Positions 9,301-13,622 of a DNA stretch of 15,246 bases are shown here, piece after piece. The DNA is from an uncultured Eubacteriales bacterium (GTDB taxonomy: Bacteria; Bacillota; Clostridia; Christensenellales; UBA1242): positions 1 to 15,246 of the forward strand of contig CAJKVX010000019.1 of assembly GCA_905203455.1 (NCBI GenBank), given 5' to 3'. Below the pieces are notes generated by a model. It was not told the DNA's origin, searched no databases, and saw nothing but the letters and a program-made list of their open reading frames with translations. A program made the translations under genes and the position numbers. The number at the start of each line of letters is the position of its first letter. Positions within the stretch are counted from its first letter, which is position 1.

Positions 9301-10573
9301 TCCACACAAAGGAGTTTTTGATATTACTTTGCTTGAAGGACAGCCATTCTTCTCATCAGATAATAATTTGTATGTAGATTCTGCATGTACAATTGTATAT
9401 ACAGGGCAAAGGTCATATATATATAACAATCTTTCTTTATATGCAAAATACACACCTGATTCAACAAATATTCATGAAGGACATTTCTATGGTTGGGGCG
9501 GAAGTGGATATGTTGAAATTGACACGGGTGCTAACTATGTTTATTCAGTTATAAATGAAGGAGTTACTTACACAAATGGTTCAGGTGGATATCATTGGAC
9601 TGATTGTTTAGTTGGAATGAGGATTCAAAAGTTTCCAGTTGTGACTGCATTTTATTGGCCAGATTCAGTTGATGGCGGTCCAGTTAACCAAGGTGCTGAA
9701 ACGGGGTTACACTTTGTTTATTGGGTGAGATTTGCTAGCGGGACAGTTCCAATGGTTGCTTTAACGCCATACATATTGCAAACAGAATTTGCAAACCAGT
9801 ATGATATTGTAGAACAGGGCACAACAATGAATTCAGGCGACAGATATTACGCTGTGTTTGAATCTTATGATAAGGAAGTTGAAATAGATAGTATCACTGG
9901 TTCTGGCGATGGGTCACATGATGACTTCTTTATGCAAATAAGTGGAAATGGACAATATAAAACTTTAACATTTAGATTGGGCACATCAAAAATTGATGTT
10001 AAGGAAGCTTATTTTCAAGTTCTTTATAACGGAATGCTTTATGAATTTGCAGCAGAAACCAACGGAATTTACACACAAAATGTTTATTATGAATTTAACT
10101 TGCTTGAGCGTTTTCCTGGATTTAGTGGCGGAACAGTTACGGTTAGGTTTAAAATAGTTTCAAGCGCTAAAAACATTTATTATTCAACTTATAATGACAG
10201 TGATTACTATACCGTTGAAATTGTTAATAACTCATCAGATTATTCAAGATGGACTGCAACAGGAACAAGAGTAACTAATCCTACTGGTGGATATGCATAC
10301 TATTCTTATGGAGGCGGATATTACCTAGATTTAGATATTACAATAATATTTAATTACCAAGATAATCCAAATTATGAGGTAGGACCATATTATCCACCAA
10401 CACTTTCATCTGGTGGTTCTGCACCGCAACCAAATACATTTGTTATTTCAGTTGGTGGGTCATCATATAGGGTTACAATAAGCGTTGGAGAAGGAACAGA
10501 AATGACGGACGCTTCAACAGGTTCTGTTTATTGGGTTCATTCATTATCAGTAAATGTTCAAAAGATAAGTTAA
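383..10573 (+). CDS. Giant membrane-anchored surface protein with InlB-B/Flg_new repeats
   Basis: The protein has 3396 residues. It starts with a short basic stretch and one hydrophobic segment (about residues 5-29) ending before RDDGG. There is no lipobox cysteine, so it is either an uncleaved anchor or a signal peptide, and the rest should lie outside the cell. Residues about 60-590 are made of short strand-like units (D-x-Y-hydrophobic...G...) that resemble WG-repeat or beta-propeller blades; this is inference. About 590-1250 is beta-rich and unrecognised. InlB B-repeat (Listeria-Bacteroides / Flg_new) signatures G-[YFH]-x-[FL]-x-x-W followed by Y-A-x-W appear at W1274, W2376, W2475, W2590, W2720, W3038 and W3114. 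The composition is rich in Asn, Ser, Tyr and Gly, with only about 15 cysteines. The C-terminus ends after a Gly/Tyr-rich stretch (3302-3314) with no LPXTG motif and no final membrane segment. The start is supported by AAGGA at 373-377. Adhesion or surface structure is the likely role, but no ligand can be named. A terminator follows directly, so the gene stands alone. Confidence 0.9.
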   Translation: MKKSIKIFIIVLVCVIALAGVGVGAYFLFRDDGGQTPPPKYSQTEQDFIDSIIESNGKVESSEETISLPANVRVSDVVDILDDYIIANIDGSEQIIRRSDASVIEFSNLLNFNDVICIYKDYALVQNTDSLGSLPFVVNLSTQTLVCDGLEFNNYYDRYFNEIDGYAFVGNYLVISTSDNNYPLSTEFFVKVYNLQNGELSLNLSPDNGLQADDRVISYATADSYLLVKTLKNTLVYDLASSNSINVVLNFNNSIYEMVGSSTSYDYNFNGSKYFIEVEHNVAYLGNGKFFVTRMEQCDLISDAQFVMPREIYNDEGTFLETINKFFNQFYYFYDTLSGTNKALNFDGFYVTAQHCSFNNFALLFKFEIESQSKEVIQTSPIATYYELTNFDEIFSYNYYDYGDVIGFYDDKIILASNLGRNYGAILDIDGQVVVELPINVRIRNSVSYDGYFIVSGGGYSGIYNINGEQLLELSYSSVSPVISGHSIVERNGRVYNFNVLTKELTLIENYYSEFLPYSIKGVDFYVTYENGEYNIYSLQGTLLAEGLTEIKLIDVEGGVNVVYESENVIKTLTSGNSKVKDDTTIATVSNKYTSKYNFASGTAFAENAVTVNEAQNIAQTIEGDISNFFNPNYISSETIIDGSVTVYTFSQGGLELDLTGMLAEAFEGDRFGLNESGQIDYKDVYKAETTFSIDEVELKLTLNLQARFNNLNGFDREDYENGIIDEDIIASYDEYCYDIEGDFVVECSEGYNFGLYDSSNFIYVFTPDVLTGQSAVTAYYNDSFPTSILSIDIEEKEVFGYSNSDGHQSMLYLSNAQFTISPILYSNTNLYVASNATGNYIDPYVGIYENMTVGADNERAVKAGGNAVSPSLFSSQRVNGYNYQINAGLGVYFAVEETETYSSSAEIDFSGFLWGTQPRQVVFVESYSSVSFTDVDANGSVYDVINNAIESGNSGSDGKVQIYKNDIYNTLMGNTDDAEGENLLFTTEELEEIFKSDGSYYIFSGGRGVGILTDDSEWLFYGTADVGFYGIVNNVKVRNGFPFEFRKAGYDVSTLNIDNSVYGPPVGSVSDREVTLNPVYYVNNSGNLIVTNYGDYAIYGYNGSENIEMSADNTTNTYNVRPIYQLFFNDVSEFDRTVFDSNLIEYTFQDNTSTSARLRISWEAKDYELYFYAEQEEFDGFELVGSATASDRDWFFPSTNENGEYETENGQQLYTFSSNIFSELNSNTEVITNGFLNGVGLVVGMQSANTVGFGSELVGLPIPVKYGYEFVGWKAMRVVEGENGESVLEPVQIEVDGNLVDAIVREGDTLNFNNCDVLNEWNELHFVAVFEAKEIELRINFGSDNFFTQNGISLNDVIWEDTQGWDISTSGRNVVFSRTVTIEDLRDPESGTFLAITIPSPAESRWQVVNFSLELFNNKAGAETYVTANYIPYENGAQTNNDPNLAKNFNLVRMLEGVSTAVYDAGFKEDSINIASSGVYAGEFYINNGYNIESLNLNATPIWVDYFVDLNVSGYSNAGLTGNYYINGLYDEQTEISVPAPVGNANGDKAFVHAYGSVNIVEIDCNSVEYRFNTLEIKIYTGNGTDFVSLSYTLVWKNNVYYGVTYGGYSSSGGVVLTGEQVASLIGLTSEDDFANLVSFDDNKINIVIPQITTGTAGRTEEDIISQSDGYGNLTQVYIKAIELEFGVSETAYDMVIGAVTDSGTGIDSTFVTNLANQNVQNANIGGEVSVDGKSTNNSETPGYTITQITKNGTKTLSILCGGSFDASEAPRYSHFVSNIIVANLVNSTYSENKFTYSVSEDDYFVIGIDISVRYENGIVYIDFIVNNGNNEIATFSLNSGGGTLENSVEVGNGDLITFSATFGNNGTFNGTFTLNISYSVNPSQQVSNEVNNDRLVGVLFKEYANGSYVYETYLDGELDENSSSQSEENFNATEINTISIEPISGYYLKTLTITNLFGEELVVLSGYPNFDFVNTRLQYIVYPSNLDISSSPYYIDGTLISISGINFSSGGYFTGDSVPALVVTLDGLYTGVTIKAEFESITALYVENNIVDFDGTNVSDLDFNVTLGETGKTLKSLQDFAQFQAPAGTDGSYTLATANYYILPENNNSNALVFILLGQGKCLNIDVNVEDIYTPYLQIGLINGQDFEDDTVRVTGVNLTNNLAAIVFEKKLTEYTFTLNLGYYNNSLSWGNYSVLGYYSDDEFKNYLSLLNNRLEDFTISYYGSNSNPLDPNSVQTLTDLSREIEISAFDNTAIVLSFKLSDYYKSVEIFDVSNAVNITSNYAVENTDGNYTITINNSNYTHLNFRFGAKFYQMTYMPNRPSSAGDSLVNYTLGSNRGTLDETGYELTVWFDNIVNSVNYLNVTLVGHNFVEWNSLASGEGTSLTIDNTPINESFVTDATEYSSFNVYAIWTVKKIIVTFDVNDPTTTGYGSTTAEREGAATSHEYNYNDEYGEYLPNNTNLRRDGYTLDGWQRGGGVAVTGEENIIREGSRVTFANANEESNNRIVLYARWIPNVYNVYYHKANRDVEGNAFVGEGVQQFAPLNEQPFFGSYNCRMEGDDLVVEVEFDSSLPYPTITFTGYDLLGWFINNIGESIAPIGGTQLLWEHINGDRVEVYPRWQLQGVKVLLITGNGQLSQDDETLLETLALSSLDLLLYSVDGGLDGLTDNFYTYTIEGVAYNINIPYYSSAGYEISNGREGKTLRAPVADGFIFSGYWYYNGQNFVQYITTNSNNECVLSRTWDIYQEYQQVGESTRQIIPVKLYAQWEIKKFEVSISVGDAFDGLFEGLGLGYEGYTGENASGYRLTSPLVITLSKRPYNSSVITGSKTLSSSGTISITYEFYESVGLEITMAEGHYLSRAIVNGQSFNATWNSSSFSTTGLSEIYSGSERIGSLDNMTFNYGAYYAHDDSAVNDSLRCKRDIRGTINNIVTNYDINLEFARQYFDVTIVQLRVNNDGSLTIFNTIDYIVPHKGVFDITLLEGQPFFSSDNNLYVDSACTIVYTGQRSYIYNNLSLYAKYTPDSTNIHEGHFYGWGGSGYVEIDTGANYVYSVINEGVTYTNGSGGYHWTDCLVGMRIQKFPVVTAFYWPDSVDGGPVNQGAETGLHFVYWVRFASGTVPMVALTPYILQTEFANQYDIVEQGTTMNSGDRYYAVFESYDKEVEIDSITGSGDGSHDDFFMQISGNGQYKTLTFRLGTSKIDVKEAYFQVLYNGMLYEFAAETNGIYTQNVYYEFNLLERFPGFSGGTVTVRFKIVSSAKNIYYSTYNDSDYYTVEIVNNSSDYSRWTATGTRVTNPTGGYAYYSYGGGYYLDLDITIIFNYQDNPNYEVGPYYPPTLSSGGSAPQPNTFVISVGGSSYRVTISVGEGTEMTDASTGSVYWVHSLSVNVQKIS
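4184..4375 (+). repeat. Isolated InlB-B/Flg_new-like module in the middle of the giant protein
   Basis: GYEFVGWKA (residues 1268-1276) followed about 55 residues later by FVAVFEAKEIELRI (from residue 1327) matches the layout of a Listeria-Bacteroides repeat: the glycine-aromatic-W turn, then a strand ending in an aromatic where Y-A-x-W is usual. It stands about 1100 residues before the next copy. It may mark a domain boundary at the end of the unrecognised 590-1250 region. Confidence 0.6.
7490..8692 (+). repeat. Run of four InlB-B/Flg_new-like modules in the giant protein
   Basis: Four successive modules can be read. They are GHNFVEW to YAIW (2370-2414), GYTLDGW to YARW (2469-2515), GYDLLGW to YPRW (2584-2623), and GFIFSGYW to YAQW (2713-2770). 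Each Y-[AP]-x-W is followed by a strand such as KKIIVTFDVN or NVYNVYYHK that begins the next unit. The period is irregular: 101, 108 and 147 residues between the terminal tryptophans. The units are diverged in sequence and carry insertions, so this is an old repeat array rather than a recent tandem duplication. Confidence 0.75.
9305..9859 (+). repeat. Degenerate C-terminal InlB-B-like modules in the giant protein
   Basis: Three weaker copies follow the main run. One reads GQPFFSSDNNLYVDSACT... to YAKY (ending at residue 3023), the variant form in which an LYVDSACT strand takes the place of the G-x-x-x-G-W turn. The second is GHFYGWGG (3033-3040). The third is GLHFVYW (3108-3114), ending at YAVF (3156-3159). 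Tryptophan is lost from the usual terminal Y-A-x-W in the first and last copies, and the spacing is irregular, as expected for old modules. Confidence 0.5.
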
Positions 10574-10574
10574 T

Positions 10575-10606
10575 AAAATAAAGAGCCGCATGGCTCTTTA
10601 TTTTTT
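10575..10606 (+). terminator. Rho-independent terminator after the giant gene
   Basis: AAAATAAAGAGCC (10575-10587) and GGCTCTTTATTTT (10592-10604) form a perfect 13-base-pair stem with a GCAT loop, followed by more T to 10606. It begins two bases after the stop codon. The A-rich left arm gives a T-rich run on the other strand, so it could also stop minus-strand transcripts arriving from the convergent transporter gene. Confidence 0.92.
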
Positions 10607-10609
10607 AAT

Positions 10610-10640
10610 AAAACTTCCAGACCATCTGGGAGCTATTTTA
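10610..10640 (+). terminator. Second, weaker hairpin behind the main terminator
   Basis: CTTCCAG (10614-10620) pairs with CTGGGAG (10626-10632) across an ACCAT loop, including one G-U pair. CTATTTTATATTTT follows. It may be a backup terminator. The stem is short and the T-run is interrupted. Confidence 0.4.
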
Positions 10641-10677
10641 TATTTTCGTTGAATAAAGATAAGACATAAGTATTACT

Positions 10678-10963
10678 ATGTTGAGTGGACGAGTAAACAT
10701 AACAATAGTTATGTTGAGTGAGTGAGATAAATTGTAATATCTCATTATTGTCATGTTGAGCGAAGTGCCATAGGCACGAAGTCAAAACATATCTGTCACC
10801 CTGAGCGTAGTCGAAGGGGCTGTCATGTTGAGCGACCAGCGGGAGTCCAAACATCTAGGTTCTTCGACTATGCTCGTTTTACAATGGAGATTTCTCGGTT
10901 CGCTAACGCTCTCTCGAAATGACAGAACATAAAGAGATATTCTTCGACTTTTCTCATAATGAC
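10678..10963. repeat. Array of about eight diverged GAGCGnAGTCGA-type intergenic repeats
   Basis: Copies in plus orientation begin at about 10678 (ATGTTGAGTGG), 10711 (ATGTTGAGTGAG), 10750 (GTCATGTTGAGCGAAG), 10795 (GTCACCCTGAGCGTAGTCGA) and 10822 (GTCATGTTGAGCGACC). Copies in the opposite orientation end with CGACTATGCTCG (10865-10876), TCTCGAAATGACA (10912-10924) and CATAATGAC (10955-10963). The common core is GTCAT-nnn-GAGCG-n-AGTCGA-nnn-ATCT. Most units have complementary ends (ATGTT/AACAT, CCC/GGG, GAGAT/ATCTC) and some have internal stems, for example GTGCC-ATA-GGCAC at 10766-10778. This belongs to a class of short dispersed intergenic repeats seen in many environmental and gut bacteria. 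Short open frames across it on the minus strand are by-products. It sits between two convergent genes, so a role in transcript ends is possible but not shown. Confidence 0.8.
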
Positions 10964-11001
10964 GGGAAAAATACAATAAGGGTTAATAATTTTTATTTAA
11001 A

Positions 11002-12039
11002 TTAAAAGGCGAGCATTATAAGTTCAGTGGCGTAGCCTATAACAAGGCTTGCAACCAGCAGGGTTATTACTATTGTTATGTTTTCTTTTTGGTTTTTGTT
11101 TTGTTTGAAGAGTAAAATTAAACCAAGACCAGCGTTAACACAAAGCCCTGCGACAAGTGAGCCGAATGAAAGCCCACCGCTTACAAAAAGTTGAGTTAGA
11201 ATTATTGAACTTGCGCAGTTTGGAATTAGCCCAACCACCACTGAAATTAATGGGGTTATAAAGGCATTTGCTTGAAGGAAGTTTGTTAGGGCGTCTTCAC
11301 CAATCCATTCAACAAGCCCGCCAAAAATTATGTTTATTACTAAAATGTAGGCAAAAATTTTTAAGGCATGAATAAATGGATGCAAAAGATAATGTTTTGC
11401 CCAATGTTCTTTTTTGCTTTCTTCAATATGGTGCCCACAACAGCCAGTGTGAAGGTGCTCGGGGTTTTCACTTTGGGTTAAGTCATTTTGTGGTAAATCA
11501 TTCTTTGTGGTTGCGGGTGTTAAGACTGATGTCGTTTCAATTTCGCTAGCAGTAATTTCTTTACTTGAAATTGCGGAAGGTTGAGGGGTTTCTGCTGTTT
11601 GTTCTGTTTTGGCAATCTTAGGTTTCTTTGCTTTTATTGCTTTCTTTTTTGATATGTGCTTGTAAATTCCGTCAACTGCAAAACCAATGGCAAGGGCGTA
11701 AAAGAATTTTATTAAGAGCAAAGGAAGAAGATAAATAATTTTGGAAGGAGACACAAGCAAAATTGGAATTGCTTCATCACTTGTTGCAATGTAAATTGCA
11801 AGCAGTGTTCCCATTGTTATTTTTTGCTTTGAATAAAGGTCAGTTGCAACAACGCTGAAACCACACTGAGGCAAAAGCCCAAGCCCAGCACCAAAAATTG
11901 GGGCATAAGGGCTTTTTAAAACTTGTTTATTTATTTTTTTTGAAGTGTAAGTTTCAACAAGTTCAACCAAAATGTAAGCAAGCAAAAGAAATGGGAAAAG
12001 AATAATGCTGTCTAAAAAGGCATGCCAAATGAAGTGCAT
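11002..12039 (-). CDS. ArsP_2-type putative heavy-metal exporter membrane protein
   Basis: The 345-residue integral membrane protein resembles the family described as putative 10TM heavy-metal exporter (ArsP_2, formerly DUF2899; also annotated as putative arsenic efflux or manganese transporter). About eight hydrophobic segments are visible, at roughly residues 9-28, 47-66, 74-97, 101-123, 222-242, 258-280, 286-312 and 321-344. The two halves share a motif: GLGLLPQCGFSVVATDLYS (52-70, Cys59) and VGLIPNCASSIILTQLF (269-285, Cys275). Both are followed by a G-[ST]-L-[LV]-A stretch, which points to an internal duplication. The loop of about 95 residues between the halves is charged, low in complexity, and contains a His/Cys cluster HLHTGCCGHH (195-204), a likely metal-binding site. 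The start is supported by AAGGGG nine bases upstream. The gene is convergent with the giant gene. Substrate is not determined. Confidence 0.78.
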   Translation of the reverse strand: MHFIWHAFLDSIILFPFLLLAYILVELVETYTSKKINKQVLKSPYAPIFGAGLGLLPQCGFSVVATDLYSKQKITMGTLLAIYIATSDEAIPILLVSPSKIIYLLPLLLIKFFYALAIGFAVDGIYKHISKKKAIKAKKPKIAKTEQTAETPQPSAISSKEITASEIETTSVLTPATTKNDLPQNDLTQSENPEHLHTGCCGHHIEESKKEHWAKHYLLHPFIHALKIFAYILVINIIFGGLVEWIGEDALTNFLQANAFITPLISVVVGLIPNCASSIILTQLFVSGGLSFGSLVAGLCVNAGLGLILLFKQNKNQKENITIVITLLVASLVIGYATELIMLAF

Positions 12040-12048
12040 AATGATTTA

Positions 12049-12088
12049 CCCCTTATTAAAATATTTAATAGTTTAACACATTTGTCAA
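12049..12088 (-). promoter_or_regulatory. Candidate promoter and ribosome binding site of the exporter gene
   Basis: On the minus strand a perfect -35 TTGACA (12088-12083) is followed after 17 bases by AATATT (12065-12060), a poor -10. The ribosome binding site AAGGGG (12054-12049) lies nine bases before the ATG. Transcription from this -10 would start almost on the ribosome binding site, so the real start may lie farther upstream. There is no room for a metal-sensing riboswitch unless the promoter is farther right. Confidence 0.35.
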
Positions 12089-12289
12089 GATTTTACAATA
12101 AAAAGGTATTATCTTACTTTATGCAGTAAATTTTTTTTCATGATTGTTTGTAAAATTTTGTTGAAAAACAAAAAAGAATGTAGTTGAAGTTGGTTTTAAA
12201 TAATGTTTAAAGCCGAAATGAAAATAAAGTAAATTTTAGTTTAAATTTAAAAGAAAATTAAAAATTATTATGATTTTATAATCATATAA

Positions 12290-12318
12290 TTGAAATTAAT
12301 TGAAAGTGCTGGTATAAT
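12290..12318 (+). promoter_or_regulatory. Promoter of the two-membrane-segment protein gene
   Basis: TTGAAA (12290-12295) is a five-of-six match to the -35 box. The perfect TATAAT (12313-12318) lies 17 bases downstream and carries a TGn extension (TGG at 12310-12312). Transcription should start near 12325, giving a leader of about 110 bases before the ATG at 12435. Confidence 0.75.
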
Positions 12319-12386
12319 AAACAAAGGTATTAGGTGACAGATAATAACTTTTAAGTTTAATTATGTAATTATAAGATTAAAATTTT

Positions 12387-12410
12387 TGAAACTTTTGATT
12401 TAAGGTTTCA
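12387..12410 (+). promoter_or_regulatory. Leader hairpin upstream of the two-membrane-segment protein gene
   Basis: TGAAACTTT (12387-12395) pairs with AAGGTTTCA (12402-12410), including one G-U, around a six-base loop. It ends 16 bases before the GGAG ribosome binding site (12427-12430). It lies inside the predicted leader and could affect translation, but no known riboswitch or leader class is recognised. Confidence 0.35.
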
Positions 12411-12434
12411 GCAAAACTTTAAGGTTGGAGATAT

Positions 12435-13538
12435 ATGAAATTAATATTTTTTGCAATAATTTTAATAGTTGCTGTTGTAAGTGGGCTAATTTTTTTGTTT
12501 TACTATCTTTACAGGAAAAAACGGTTTTTTGAACTTAGAAAAGAAAGGCGAATTTTAAGGGACCTTGAAAACGGCAAAATTAATGCTAGCGATGCAGAAG
12601 TTGAACTTTCAAAACTTAAAAAATACAGAAAAATTGCCAAAAAAGAAAAACCTTTAACAAAGGCACAAAAAAGAAGAAAACTTGCCCTGCAAATTGTTTC
12701 AATGATTATGGTTGTTGTTGTGGGGGCTGTTGGTGGTTTTTTTGCTGGAAGCATTTATGTTTCAAGCAAATTTAACACAAATTATGATAATTTCAGTGAA
12801 GCGCAATACAGAGATGATGTTAACACTGTTCTTTCTTCAACTTTAAACAACCCAAGCGGGGCAAAAAAGCCTTATGAAAATGTTGGGGCGGTTAATGCGT
12901 TTGTTACCGCTGAATATGTTCTTTCAAACAAAGCAGAATTTGAGGTGACATCAATGGGAAGTTTGCAACCAAGCATTGGAAGCAAGCAAAGCGTTTATGC
13001 TTACAGGTGCAAAAAAGATGGGGTTGTTTATCTTGAAAACATTTCGGTTGGGATGATGAGTGTTGCCGAAAAACTTATTTACAGAAACAATGTAATTGAA
13101 AAGTACTCAGGAAGCAACATAACGCAAACCTCTGCAACATGGTCAACCACTTTTGAAGAAATAAGTTATGATGCCTTTAAAGAAGAAAACGGAAATGCTG
13201 TTGACAACCCAATTTCATATGTTGTTTCAAGCAAAACCGCAACCGCTCAAAGTGACACCCCGAAAATTTTAGCAAATGGGCTTTACCAGTTTAGTTTGGT
13301 TTTATCTAACGACAGTTCTGTTATGAATTATGTTAAGCAAATGAAAAGAACAAGCGGGCTTACAAGTTATCCAACATTTGACAGCATTATTTTAACATTT
13401 ATTATTGATGAAAACTATAATTTCTATGAAATTACAGCAACTGAAAGTTACACTGTTGTTTACTTTGGGGTTCCTGCACATTGTGAAAGTGTTTTAACAC
13501 AAACTTTTTCATATGACAATGTGGCTAGCAGGGTTTAA
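12435..13538 (+). CDS. Unrecognised protein with two membrane segments and exported C-terminal domain
   Basis: The protein has 367 residues. Hydrophobic segment 1 is about residues 2-25. A very basic, Lys/Arg-rich stretch (27-85) with a helical, partly coiled-coil look follows. Segment 2 is about 87-110 (LQIVSMIMVVVVGAVGGFFAG within it). Residues 111-367 are rich in Ser, Thr and Asn. The positive-inside rule puts the basic stretch in the cytoplasm and both the N-terminus and the large C-terminal domain outside. Near the end, strand pairs such as YQFSLVLSN and FDSIILTFIID followed by FYEITATESYTV resemble the curved-sheet fold of LolA/LppX-like or other secreted lipoprotein domains; this is a weak inference. 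The start is supported by GGAG four bases upstream. The gene ends 84 bases before cysS without a terminator, so readthrough into cysS is possible. No function is assigned. Confidence 0.85.
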   Translation: MKLIFFAIILIVAVVSGLIFLFYYLYRKKRFFELRKERRILRDLENGKINASDAEVELSKLKKYRKIAKKEKPLTKAQKRRKLALQIVSMIMVVVVGAVGGFFAGSIYVSSKFNTNYDNFSEAQYRDDVNTVLSSTLNNPSGAKKPYENVGAVNAFVTAEYVLSNKAEFEVTSMGSLQPSIGSKQSVYAYRCKKDGVVYLENISVGMMSVAEKLIYRNNVIEKYSGSNITQTSATWSTTFEEISYDAFKEENGNAVDNPISYVVSSKTATAQSDTPKILANGLYQFSLVLSNDSSVMNYVKQMKRTSGLTSYPTFDSIILTFIIDENYNFYEITATESYTVVYFGVPAHCESVLTQTFSYDNVASRV

Positions 13539-13550
13539 TTTAAGTTTAAT

Positions 13551-13579
13551 TTGACAACATATTTTTGTGTGGATATAAT
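13551..13579 (+). promoter_or_regulatory. Consensus promoter of cysS
   Basis: TTGACA (13551-13556) and TATAAT (13574-13579) are both perfect and are separated by exactly 17 bases, the sigma-A optimum. Transcription would start near 13586, leaving a leader of about 37 bases to the ATG at 13623. That leader is too short for a T-box, the usual control of many aminoacyl-tRNA synthetase genes in Bacillota. Confidence 0.88.
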
Positions 13580-13622
13580 ATTTTTGAAAGAAAATATTTT
13601 GTATTATTAAAAGAAGGATGTT

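Larger units (their letters stand above)
12040..12434. other. AT-rich divergent intergenic spacer with inverted repeats
   Basis: This 395-base spacer separates the leftward exporter gene from the rightward membrane protein gene. I see no coding frame in it. Two clear inverted repeats stand out. GGTTTTAAA (12192-12200) and TTTAAAGCC (12206-12214) form a nine-pair stem with one G-U. TATGATT (12269-12275) and AATCATA (12280-12286) form a perfect seven-pair stem ending four bases before the -35 box of the rightward promoter, where an operator could sit. Neither is followed by a T-run. In DNA this AT-rich, short inverted repeats arise easily by chance. Confidence 0.4.

Noticed and set aside
10280..10573. 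Sortase signal or C-terminal membrane anchor of the giant protein
   Set aside because: The end of the protein has no LPXTG-like motif followed by a hydrophobic stretch and charged tail; it stops in a polar beta-rich segment.
10678..10963. CRISPR array
   Set aside because: Units differ from each other, occur in both orientations, and have no regular unique spacers. There are no cas genes in the window.
10633..10976. Two overlapping minus-strand open frames of 73 and 64 codons
   Set aside because: They lie entirely in or around the intergenic repeat array. Peptides such as SPFDYAQGD are simply the translation of the GAGCGTAGTCGA repeat. No ribosome binding site and no independent coding signal.
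12040..12060. Metal-sensing riboswitch (yybP-ykoY type) for the exporter
   Set aside because: The visible leader is very short and none of the conserved riboswitch elements can be seen upstream on the minus strand.
13577..13598. AATATTTT/AAAATATT hairpin as terminator of the upstream gene
   Set aside because: The stem contains no G or C and overlaps the cysS -10 box and start site, so it is more likely a by-product of AT-rich sequence.
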